Positions 1-7,498 of a stretch of DNA of 58,724 bases are shown here, piece after piece; position 1 is the first letter of the stretch, and every line of letters starts with the position of its first letter. Source of the stretch: an uncultured Bacteroidaceae bacterium (GTDB lineage: Bacteria > Bacteroidota > Bacteroidia > Bacteroidales > Bacteroidaceae). Location: NCBI GenBank assembly GCA_905233285.1, contig CAJODY010000003.1, positions 1-58,724 on the forward strand, read 5' to 3'. Under the pieces are notes generated by a model. The model worked only from the letters and a program-made list of their open reading frames with translations, did not search any database and had not been told where the DNA came from. Both the position numbers and the translations under genes were made by a program.

Positions 1-1191
1 AAGCATTTCGCGTGGAGCATTAAGAACAGACTTAGCGGTTTCGAGTCCGATAGCCTTGATGGCATCGATGATCCACTCGTCAACCTCGTCCTTGAATTCA
101 TCCAGGTAGATATCCTCCTCGTCAGGTTCGCTGCCGTCGAGTTCGCGGAATACGTCGATTGTATAACCTGTGAGCATACTTGCCAGTTTGATGTTCTGAC
201 CGTTCTTACCGATGGCAAGACTTACCTGGTCGGGCTGCAGATATACTTCAGCCTTCTTTGCATCCTCGTTGAGCACGATGCTTGAAACATGTGCAGGAGA
301 GAGGGCACGCTGGATGAACAGTTTTGTATTGCTTGTATAGTTGATTACGTCGATATTCTCGTTGTGGAGTTCGCGTACGATTCCGTGGATACGGCTACCC
401 TTCACACCTACGCAGGCACCTACAGGGTCGATGCGTTCGTTGTAACTCTCAACGGCAATCTTGGCACGTTCGCCAGGGATGCGGGCAATCTTACGGATGG
501 TGATGAGTCCGTCGTTGATTTCAGGTACTTCGTTTTCGAGCAGACGCTGCAGGAATTCAGGAGCTGTACGGCTGAGGATAATCTTCGGATTGTTGTTCTG
601 GTTATCCACACGCAGAACGACAGCACGAGCCGGTTCGCGCTTACGGAAGTAGTCGGTAGGAATCTGTTCGCTCTTCGGCAGGAGGAGTTCGTTGCCGTCG
701 TCGTCGAGCAGAAGCACTTCGCGCTTCCAAATCTGATAAACCTCAGCACTTACTATCTGACCTATCTTCTCTACATATTTATTATAGAGGTTGTCGTGCT
801 CGAGGTCGAGAATCTTGCTTGCCATAGTCTGACGCAGAGTCAGGATGGCACGGCGTCCGAAGTCGTTGAAGTGTACTTTCTCCGAAACTTCCTCACCGAG
901 TTCGTAGTCCTCGTCAATCTTCTGTGCCTCGCTGAGTGTGATTTCCGTGTTAGGGTTCTTCACCTCACCATCGGCAACGACGGTACGGTTACGATAGATT
1001 TCGAAGTCACCTTTGTCGGGATTGACGATGACATCGAAATTCTCGTCTGAACCATAAGTCTTCTGCAACACACTACGGAACGAATCTTCCAACACGCTTA
1101 TAAGTGTTGTACGGTCAATGTTCTTGGTCTCCTTGAAATCCTTGAACGTGTCAATCAAGTTGACCTGATCAGTTTTTTTCTTAATTGCCAT
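1..1191 (-). CDS. nusA: Transcription termination/antitermination factor NusA (partial, 3' end outside window)
   Basis: NusA binds RNA polymerase and modulates pausing, intrinsic termination and antitermination in the cytoplasm. The frame runs off the left edge, so about 397 N-terminal residues are visible. It begins MAIKKKTDQ at the ATG ending at 1191, 15 bases after rimP stops. Visible parts are the polymerase-binding N-terminal domain (about residues 1-130), an S1 domain, and KH domains with the loops GACVGVKGSRIHG and SLAIGKNGQNIKLA. rimP upstream is the usual partner, and the pair is probably co-transcribed. The C-terminal end cannot be judged. Confidence 0.95.
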   Translation of the reverse strand, partial: MAIKKKTDQVNLIDTFKDFKETKNIDRTTLISVLEDSFRSVLQKTYGSDENFDVIVNPDKGDFEIYRNRTVVADGEVKNPNTEITLSEAQKIDEDYELGEEVSEKVHFNDFGRRAILTLRQTMASKILDLEHDNLYNKYVEKIGQIVSAEVYQIWKREVLLLDDDGNELLLPKSEQIPTDYFRKREPARAVVLRVDNQNNNPKIILSRTAPEFLQRLLENEVPEINDGLITIRKIARIPGERAKIAVESYNERIDPVGACVGVKGSRIHGIVRELHNENIDVINYTSNTKLFIQRALSPAHVSSIVLNEDAKKAEVYLQPDQVSLAIGKNGQNIKLASMLTGYTIDVFRELDGSEPDEEDIYLDEFKDEVDEWIIDAIKAIGLETAKSVLNAPREML

Positions 1192-1206
1192 AATTATATA
1201 TTGTTA

Positions 1207-1674
1207 TTATTTGAAATCAATGATACTCTTCACCCACTTCACGTCGTCATAGCCGAATTTCTTCTCCACTTCAACGAGGACAGGACGCTTCTTGCCTTCC
1301 ACCTTCTGCTTTTCAGCAACGACGACTGTGAAGCCATCCTCTGTGGCATCTTTCATCTCACCTTCCATCTTCTTGCCGTCGGCAGTCATCAGTTCCACGT
1401 CGTAACCAATGGAATTCTTATATTGCTGCAGTACCTTGAAGGGCTGTCCGATGCCGGCACTACCCACTTCAAGCTCGAAATCTTCCTGGTCGCGGTCAAG
1501 ATGTTCCTCGATGAACTTGCTCAGTTCGCAGCAGTCCTCAATCCATACTCCATCCTTATGGTCTATCTCGACCGTAATCTTATTCTGGTTATCCACATTG
1601 GTTTCAACAAGGAAATACTCCTTTCCCTGAAGCCATTCGTTTACCAAATCTTTTACAAAATTCTTGTCTATCAT
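1207..1674 (-). CDS. rimP: Ribosome maturation factor RimP
   Basis: RimP assists maturation of the 30S ribosomal subunit in the cytoplasm. The protein is 155 residues from MIDKNFVKDLV; an in-frame ATG seven codons upstream (1695) lies against the upstream terminator hairpin and is less likely. The middle carries the family core EDCCELSKFIEEHLD followed by LEVGSAGIGQPF (family form: LEVSSPGxxRPL), and the C-terminal half is the SH3-like domain. Length and position before nusA match the family. The two genes form a short operon read leftwards. Confidence 0.92.
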   Translation of the reverse strand: MIDKNFVKDLVNEWLQGKEYFLVETNVDNQNKITVEIDHKDGVWIEDCCELSKFIEEHLDRDQEDFELEVGSAGIGQPFKVLQQYKNSIGYDVELMTADGKKMEGEMKDATEDGFTVVVAEKQKVEGKKRPVLVEVEKKFGYDDVKWVKSIIDFK

Positions 1675-1696
1675 ACTTCGATATATATAAAACAAA

Positions 1697-1718
1697 GAGG
1701 GTACCTTTCGGTCCCCTC
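1697..1718 (-). terminator. Intrinsic terminator between the MATE gene and rimP
   Basis: Read on the minus strand there is a 9-bp stem (GAGGGGACC / GGTACCCTC, one mismatch) closed by a GAAA tetraloop and followed by TTTGTTTTATAT. It lies 36 bases past the MATE stop codon and just before rimP, so it should end the ligase-tadA-MATE transcript and separate it from rimP-nusA. Confidence 0.65.
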
Positions 1719-1753
1719 ATTATACGCAAACAGAAAAATAATTCCGCACTTTT

Positions 1754-3088
1754 TTAGCTTACCAGCCTTTTCTTCAACCGTTGATATATGAAATAGAACG
1801 CAGGGAAGAGGAACAGGTTAGCAGCCACCCATGCCGTAGGGTCACCCACGCAGACACCAAGGAACCCCAGCGAAGGCACCACCAGCAGACTGACCATTGC
1901 ACGGGCTATCAGTTCGCTCACTCCGCTCCACATAGCCAGACGGGTGTAACCCAGTCCCTGAAGTGTGTAACGGAAAATGACGAGTGTGCCGAGGAAGAAA
2001 TAGCACACACAAGAGATATGCATGAACAGCTCGCTGTAGTCGAGTATCTGCGTTTCGCTACGGTAGATGAATATAGCCGATATGTCGCGTGCAAACGGCA
2101 GCAGTATTGCCATGGTGACAATCCAATATACAAACATCATCGCCATCGCATCCTTTATGCCGGCAATGATACGGTCGAGTTTCCGTGCCCCCAGATTCTG
2201 TCCGCAATACGTTGCCATAGCCACACCCAGATTCTCAAAAGCACAGATGAAGAACATCTTTATTCGCATGGCAGCAGTAAACGCCGTAGCACAGGCCGTA
2301 CCAAGTGCATTATTTGCTGCCTGGAGCATCATCGAACCGATAGCCGTTATGGAGAACTGCAAGCCGAACGGAATACCGAACCCGAGCATTATCCATACAT
2401 CATATATATTAAACTGCGACATCTCACCCTTCAGGATAGGGAAACTGCGTTTCATGTACCACACACATACAAAGATGCTGATTGTCTGGGCCAACGCAGT
2501 AGCAAGGGCTGCACCACCCACTCCCATGTTGAATGCCATGATGAAAAGCAAGTCGAGTACGATATTCAGACCACTGGCAAGCACAAGGAAGTAGAAAGGT
2601 GTCTTGCTGTCGCCCAAGGCACGTATAACGCTGGCAAGCAGGTTATAGACAAGGTTGCACGGAATGGTTATGAACGTGATGAGCAGGTAGGTATATGCAT
2701 CGCCGAAAATCTCCTCCGGAGTCTGCATCCACCTGAGGATATGTCCGCATAGCAACGAACAAGTCAGGGCAAGCAGGATGGACATGATTATTCCGGCATA
2801 ATACCCCACCCGAACATAACGTCGCATCTGGAGGTAGTCCTCAGCTCCGAAAGCCTGGGCAATGGGTATTCCGAATCCGCTGGCACATCCGCTGCTGAAA
2901 CCGATGATAAGAAACAGCACACTACTGCTGGCTCCGACACCTGCCAGAGCATTCATGCCGAGATACTGCCCTACGATGGCAGCATCAACCAGACTGTAGA
3001 ATTGCTGTAACATGTTGCCCAGCAGCAATGGCCAGGCAAACTGAAGGATCAACCAGAAAGGCTGACCCTTTGTCATATCTTTTATCAC
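1754..3088 (-). CDS. MATE family multidrug/cation efflux transporter
   Basis: Inner-membrane MATE-type antiporter that exports cationic drugs or metabolites using a Na+ or H+ gradient. It has 444 residues with about 12 hydrophobic segments in two MatE halves; the N-terminal signature MTKGQPFWLILQFAWPLL and LLQFYSLVDAAIVG are typical. The chosen start is GTG at 3088, giving MIKDMTKG as in related proteins; an ATG at 3076 is the alternative. The GTG overlaps the ancestral tadA stop (GTGA, 3085-3088), suggesting translational coupling to tadA. Substrate cannot be told from sequence. Confidence 0.88.
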   Translation of the reverse strand: MIKDMTKGQPFWLILQFAWPLLLGNMLQQFYSLVDAAIVGQYLGMNALAGVGASSSVLFLIIGFSSGCASGFGIPIAQAFGAEDYLQMRRYVRVGYYAGIIMSILLALTCSLLCGHILRWMQTPEEIFGDAYTYLLITFITIPCNLVYNLLASVIRALGDSKTPFYFLVLASGLNIVLDLLFIMAFNMGVGGAALATALAQTISIFVCVWYMKRSFPILKGEMSQFNIYDVWIMLGFGIPFGLQFSITAIGSMMLQAANNALGTACATAFTAAMRIKMFFICAFENLGVAMATYCGQNLGARKLDRIIAGIKDAMAMMFVYWIVTMAILLPFARDISAIFIYRSETQILDYSELFMHISCVCYFFLGTLVIFRYTLQGLGYTRLAMWSGVSELIARAMVSLLVVPSLGFLGVCVGDPTAWVAANLFLFPAFYFIYQRLKKRLVS

Positions 3089-3091
3089 CTT

Positions 3092-3502
3092 TTAGCCTTG
3101 AAAAAATCTGTCATGCATCACTCCCTCCGTCACCTCTGCTTTCGGATGCAATGCCCTCGGCGCATAAGTCTGAAAACCGCGTTTGGGGTCAGCCGTTCCA
3201 TAGACTACTCTCTTCATCTGACTCCATCCCAATGCTCCAGCACACATCACACACGGCTCCACCGTTACGTATAGCGTACAATCATTCAGATACTTGCCTC
3301 CCAGATACTCCTCTGCTGCGGTGATTGCCTGCATCTCTGCATGAGCAGTCACATCGCTGAGAGTCTCCGTCAGGTTATGTCCCCTGCCGATGATACGTCC
3401 TCCGGCAACTACGACGGCTCCAATCGGCACCTCACCGGCATCCAAAGCGGCACGTGCCTCGGCAAGAGCCTCCTTCATGAATCGCTCGTCGTCAGTCATC
3501 AC
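3092..3502 (-). CDS. tadA: tRNA-specific adenosine deaminase TadA, C-terminus altered by a frameshift
   Basis: TadA deaminates A34 to inosine in tRNA-Arg(ACG), and in some species other tRNAs. The catalytic core is intact: HAE at residues 54-56 and PCVMC with Zn ligands C84 and C87. The C-terminus is abnormal. After '...VTEGVMHD' the frame reads RFFQG then stop, whereas the usual ending DFFKAKR-stop is present in the +1 frame at 3085-3108. This fits a deletion of about 20 bases that removed most of the final helix. The start overlaps the upstream ligase by 4 bases (ATGA). The enzyme may still work, since only the last helix is affected, but this is not certain. Confidence 0.88.
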   Translation of the reverse strand: MMTDDERFMKEALAEARAALDAGEVPIGAVVVAGGRIIGRGHNLTETLSDVTAHAEMQAITAAEEYLGGKYLNDCTLYVTVEPCVMCAGALGWSQMKRVVYGTADPKRGFQTYAPRALHPKAEVTEGVMHDRFFQG

Positions 3503-5103
3503 TTATACAGGTAGCGTCTGATGCTGCGTTTCGGAGTCTTTTCAAACTCTTCGTCCTGTATCTCGATAGCGCTGATGGCAGCAAACTTAGGTACTTTCTC
3601 GTTTATGCGCTTGCGATAGTTGTCGAGATGAGCCTCCAAGTGTTCACGAGTCAGGTTCATCTGTTCCATCGTCTTCTCGCTGATATATACCAATGCCACG
3701 AGTTTTTCGCCACGCTGCACAACTACACACTCTTCAAAATGTGTAAGAGTAAGTATCTGGTCTTCAATTTCTTCCGGATATACATTCTGACCATTTGCAC
3801 CTAACAACATGGTCTTCTTTCGACCTCGTATAAATAAGTACCCGTCCTTATCTATCACTCCGAGGTCGCCAGTATGCAGCCATCCGCCGTTGGCCATAGC
3901 CTCTTCGGTCTCTTCCGGATTCTTGTAGTAGCCCAGCATGGTGTTCATACCCTTTGCCAGAATCTCGCCCGGCACATTCTGCGGGTCGGGACTGTCAACA
4001 CGAATTTCCATATTCGGCAGAACACGTCCACACGAACCCTTCCTCATCGACTTGTAATTATCGAAACAGATGAGCGGAGCACACTCCGTCATACCGTAGC
4101 CGATACTGTATGGGAAATGTATCTTTGCAAGGAAAGCATCGACCTCCTGATTCAGGGCAGCGCCTCCGATGACAGCCTGGATAATGTTTCCGCCGAATGC
4201 CTTATACAGCTTACGCTTTATCTGCCAATGGATGAAGTCCCTTATCACAGGCACCTTCAGCCACAGACGGAACGTCTTGGTACGTATCAGCGGGAACACC
4301 TTGCTCTGCACAATCTTCTCGATGACCAGCGGCACACATACAATCATCCTCGGCTTAATCTCACCGAATGCCTGCAGCACAATCTTCGGACTGGGCACCT
4401 TCGTGAGGAAGTGGGAATGGGTACCGATGCAAGTGCCGTACATATATTCGAAAGCAAAACCGTACATGTGGCTCATCGGCAGCAATGGCAGCAGGTCGTC
4501 GCCACGTTTCAGGTCGAACACATAATCCACATCCTTGGCATTGCCCCATATAGCCCTGTATGGCAGCATCACACCCTTCGAGTGTCCTGTCGAACCGCTA
4601 GTATAGCTGATAAGAGCCAAATCCTCGGGGTTCTCACGGAAGAATTTCACATCCTTCTTCTTCAGGTTCTTGAACTTCTCGATTGAGACAGTAGCACGTC
4701 CGTCGAAAAATGAGAAATCGCCCACGTCCATACCCTTGGGGAATATCTCTTTCAGTTTCGCGTCACAAATCATCAGCGACGACTCCGAATGCTCATAGAT
4801 ATTCTGAATCTGCTCCGGACTGAAATCATGGAGCACAGGAACGAGTACAGCACCATAGGTCGTCACACTCAGGGCTGCAATAGCCCATCGGCTGCTGTTC
4901 TTGGCACACAGACAAATCTTGTCGCCCTGGGCTATTCCCAGTTCCTTAAATATATAATGTAGGCGAGCCATCTGCTTGGCAACGTCTCCATACGTAAAAC
5001 AAGTGTCTGTGCCGTAGTCGCTGTAAGCAGGCAACTTCCAGTTCTTCTTAATCGAGTCCTCCAGAACCTCCAGCAACGATTGTTTCTTAATATTATCAGC
5101 CAT
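3499..5103 (-). CDS. AMP-dependent acyl-CoA/acyl-ACP synthetase (ligase B)
   Basis: Adenylate-forming ligase that activates a carboxylic acid, probably a long-chain fatty acid, with ATP and transfers it to CoA or ACP. It has 534 residues and carries the P-loop-like motif SYTSGSTGHSKGVML, the GYGMTECAP motif, GWLHTGDLG and the C-terminal KTPKRSIRRYLYK end with the late catalytic lysine region. It closely resembles the upstream ligase along its full length, so the pair is a tandem duplication that has diverged. Expected in the cytoplasm or at the inner membrane. Overlaps tadA by 4 bases. Confidence 0.88.
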   Translation of the reverse strand: MADNIKKQSLLEVLEDSIKKNWKLPAYSDYGTDTCFTYGDVAKQMARLHYIFKELGIAQGDKICLCAKNSSRWAIAALSVTTYGAVLVPVLHDFSPEQIQNIYEHSESSLMICDAKLKEIFPKGMDVGDFSFFDGRATVSIEKFKNLKKKDVKFFRENPEDLALISYTSGSTGHSKGVMLPYRAIWGNAKDVDYVFDLKRGDDLLPLLPMSHMYGFAFEYMYGTCIGTHSHFLTKVPSPKIVLQAFGEIKPRMIVCVPLVIEKIVQSKVFPLIRTKTFRLWLKVPVIRDFIHWQIKRKLYKAFGGNIIQAVIGGAALNQEVDAFLAKIHFPYSIGYGMTECAPLICFDNYKSMRKGSCGRVLPNMEIRVDSPDPQNVPGEILAKGMNTMLGYYKNPEETEEAMANGGWLHTGDLGVIDKDGYLFIRGRKKTMLLGANGQNVYPEEIEDQILTLTHFEECVVVQRGEKLVALVYISEKTMEQMNLTREHLEAHLDNYRKRINEKVPKFAAISAIEIQDEEFEKTPKRSIRRYLYK

Positions 5104-5136
5104 ATATGTTTTTATTGTTCATTTTTAATTTATGTT

Positions 5137-5156
5137 CCTCCCCATCATGGGGGAGG
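5137..5156. repeat. GC-rich hairpin between the two ligase genes
   Basis: CCTCCCC (5137-5143) pairs perfectly with GGGGAGG (5150-5156) around a short AT-containing loop, in the 66-base gap between ligase A and ligase B. No clear U-tract follows on the minus strand, so it looks more like a processing or expression-tuning hairpin than a terminator. Confidence 0.4.
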
Positions 5157-5169
5157 TTAGGTAGGGGCC

Positions 5170-6786
5170 TTAACTATACAGATATCTTCTTATGCTGCGC
5201 TTCGGAGTCTTCTCGAAAGGCTCGTCCTGCAGTTCCATTCCCGACAGGTTGGCAAACTTAGGCAGCATCTTGTTCAGATGACCGCGATACCTGTTCAGGT
5301 CGCCCTTCACTCCTTCGCGAGTCATACCCCTCTGCGCCATCTCCTCGTCCGACACATATACCAGAGCCACAAGCTTTTCACCACGCTGCACAACCACACA
5401 TTCCTCGAAGTACGAATTGCTCAGGATGACATCCTCAATCTCCTCCGGATACACATTCTGTCCGTTTGCACCCAGCAGCATCGTCTTCTTCCTTCCACGG
5501 ATAAAGATATTGCCGTGCCTATCCATTGTGCCAAGGTCACCGGTATGCAGCCATCCGTCCCCTGTCAGAGCCTCAGCCGTATCAGCCTCGTTCTTATAGT
5601 ATCCGAGCATCACGTTCATACCCTTTACCAGAATCTCACCCGGCACGTTTCTCGGGTCTTCCGAGTCGATTTGCACCTCCAGTCGAGGGGCGGTCTTACC
5701 ACACGAACCCTTGACGAAGCGCTTCCAGTCTTCATATCCGATGATAGGTCCGCATTCGGTCATGCCATAACCTACAGTATAAGGGAAATGGATATCGGCA
5801 AGCAGGTTCTCCACATCCTTGTTGAATGCAGCTCCACCTACTATCAGTTCGTAGAACTCACCTCCGAATGCCTTTATCAGCTGCTCTCTGATTCGTTTGT
5901 AAATCACACCCTTCATAAACGGAATCTTCATCAGCAGCTTAATCCTCGGAGTCCGCAGTATAGGGAACACCTTTCCCTGAACTATCTTCTCGATAATCAG
6001 CGGAACGGCAATGACCAGCTTCGGTTTCACATCGCCGAAAGCCTGCAGTATGATGGCCGGCGATGGAATCTTAGTAAGGAAATGTACGTGACAGGTGATG
6101 CAGAACTCATACAGGAAATCGAACGCCATGCCATACATGTGAGCCATAGGCAGCAGAGCCATAGTGTTCTGTCCGCGTTTCATTCCCAGCACCTCGTCGG
6201 CAAACATCACGTTCGACCACAACGACCTGTATGGCAGCATCACACCCTTCGAGTGTCCTGTCGAACCGCTCGTATAGCTTATCAGAGCCACGTCTTCGGG
6301 GTTCTCGCTGAAATACTTCACATCCGTCGCCTTCAGGAAACTGAAATCATAATCCCCAACGCTTCTGTAGCCCTTCACCATGTGCCAGTCGGCAAGGTTG
6401 AGCAACGGCTCCACTGGCAGGTCAGCCCTGCCTATCATCAGCTTCGAATCCGAATGCTTGAAGATATTCTTTATCTGGTCTTGATTGAAATCTGAAAGAA
6501 TAGGTACAACCACAGCACCATACGTCAGCACAGCCAGGTAGCTTATAGCCCAGTTACTGCTATTCTTGTCGCACAGCGCAATCTTATCCCCCTTCTTTAT
6601 GTCAAGGTCGCGAAACAAACTATGCAGCGCAGCTATTTTCCGTGCCACATCTGCATATGTATATTTCACATCTGTTCCATAGTCGCTATATGCCGGCATA
6701 TCCCATCCATGCTTGATGGACGACTCAATCATTCCGATGATTGAAGTGTCGGCAGCAGTAAACATACGCGAATATTTTTCGCTCAT
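5170..6786 (-). CDS. AMP-dependent acyl-CoA/acyl-ACP synthetase (ligase A)
   Basis: Paralogue of the next gene, 538 residues from MSEKYSRMFTAADTS. It has SYTSGSTGHSKGVML, GYGMTECGP, GWLHTGDLG and the ending KTPKRSIRRYLYS. A longer in-frame start at 6807 is rejected because it lies inside the -7 promoter box. It probably activates fatty acids; the partner (CoA or ACP) cannot be decided. It is the first gene of a leftward operon: ligase A, ligase B, tadA, MATE. Having two ligases side by side suggests different chain-length preferences, which is inference. Confidence 0.88.
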   Translation of the reverse strand: MSEKYSRMFTAADTSIIGMIESSIKHGWDMPAYSDYGTDVKYTYADVARKIAALHSLFRDLDIKKGDKIALCDKNSSNWAISYLAVLTYGAVVVPILSDFNQDQIKNIFKHSDSKLMIGRADLPVEPLLNLADWHMVKGYRSVGDYDFSFLKATDVKYFSENPEDVALISYTSGSTGHSKGVMLPYRSLWSNVMFADEVLGMKRGQNTMALLPMAHMYGMAFDFLYEFCITCHVHFLTKIPSPAIILQAFGDVKPKLVIAVPLIIEKIVQGKVFPILRTPRIKLLMKIPFMKGVIYKRIREQLIKAFGGEFYELIVGGAAFNKDVENLLADIHFPYTVGYGMTECGPIIGYEDWKRFVKGSCGKTAPRLEVQIDSEDPRNVPGEILVKGMNVMLGYYKNEADTAEALTGDGWLHTGDLGTMDRHGNIFIRGRKKTMLLGANGQNVYPEEIEDVILSNSYFEECVVVQRGEKLVALVYVSDEEMAQRGMTREGVKGDLNRYRGHLNKMLPKFANLSGMELQDEPFEKTPKRSIRRYLYS

Positions 6787-6804
6787 TTTCTCTCTTTTTG
6801 TGCA

Positions 6805-6834
6805 CAAAGGTACGGTTTTTTTCTTTGTACCAAA
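6805..6834 (-). promoter_or_regulatory. Bacteroidetes-type promoter of the ligase-tadA-MATE operon
   Basis: On the minus strand TACCTTTG (6805-6812) fits the -7 consensus TAnnTTTG, with TTTG at 6831-6834, 18 bases upstream. Transcription should start near 6798, 12 bases before the ATG at 6786. Confidence 0.65.
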
Positions 6835-6941
6835 CGAATATTACCACTTTTTTACACATATTCTATATAAAGTGCGCAAAAATCGAACGATTTTTTTATT
6901 AACGTACACCCACTTAATTATTCCTTTGATAAAGAAACAGC

Positions 6942-7322
6942 AAGGTGCACCAAATTGGCGCACCTTACAATTACATAACCAACCTTCCAAGCGCTTCACA
7001 GCGCAACGGGGGTTTTAACTAACTAAACTTTATTCTATGAAATACTACTTGTGTCTCACGACACTACTTTTTCCTTGATTATAAGAATGTTAATGCCTAT
7101 GCATTATCTGTATATAAAAATCACCAAAGTTCATTTGATATCTGTTCGGAATAGCCATCCGACTCAATGATTTATAATAAATTGTTTTTAAGTTTTCAAA
7201 GTTTTTGCTTCCTGGAAGTTACGGAGGAGTTTTTGTTTCAACTTCTCCATAACTTCAGAAAGCTGAATAATAGGTAAATATAGATAGGTGTGTTTCGATT
7301 TCTTTTTTCCGCTGCAAAGATA
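6942..7322 (-). repeat. Direct-repeat element, copy 1 (partner at 9506-9866)
   Basis: About 380 bp shared with 9506-9866. Read on the minus strand it contains, in order: a -7 box TATCTTTG (7315-7322); a decayed small ORF (7121-7250); a hairpin GTGTC-GTGA-GACAC (7051-7064); a hairpin GCGCT-GTGA-AGCGC (6991-7004); and a terminator-like stem AAGGTGCGCC/GGTGCACCTT (6942-6966). Both small hairpins have GNRA loops on this strand only, which suggests that the minus strand is transcribed as a structured RNA. Stems are identical in the two copies while loops differ. Confidence 0.7.
7121..7250 (-). pseudogene. Decayed small-peptide gene, copy 1
   Basis: A start ATG at 7250 opens MEKLKQKLLRNFQEAK, then a one-base indel relative to copy 2 brings a stop at 7188. 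The downstream remnant still reads ...SDGYSEQISNELW-stop, ending at 7121, with a further in-frame TAA. Comparison with 9667-9795 shows mainly synonymous or conservative change in the last codons (SNELW / SDELW), so the locus was probably once coding for about 42 residues. Function unknown. Confidence 0.5.
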
Positions 7323-7470
7323 CGGACTACCAACGAGGGCAGACATGGCATTGTGTCCGATTAATCCGACACGGAGTGCTAAAGCACAAAACCCGCTGTC
7401 CAAAAAGGAGACTTTCCGTCCAAACGTAAAATTTTATTCATAAAATTATGGCGAATTCATCGCATTAAAG

Positions 7471-7478
7471 TATCTTTG
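7471..7478 (+). promoter_or_regulatory. -7 promoter box of the propeller/AraC regulator gene
   Basis: TATCTTTG matches TAnnTTTG and lies 20 bases before the ATG at 7499. No convincing -33 TTTG was seen at the right distance. Confidence 0.5.
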
Positions 7479-7498
7479 CCGCAAAATAAGCAAAAGAC

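Noticed and set aside
1781-2752. Long ORFs opposite real genes (for example 1781-2752, 3874-4686, 5278-6495, 42062-42883)
   Set aside because: They are antisense shadows of conserved genes, with no recognisable motif and biased composition.
7037-7079. Short plus-strand ORFs MKYYLCLTTL... in both copies of the repeat element (7037 and 9602)
   Set aside because: They stop after 11-13 codons, diverge right after the shared part, and the same bases form a GNRA-loop hairpin on the minus strand, so an RNA role explains the conservation better.
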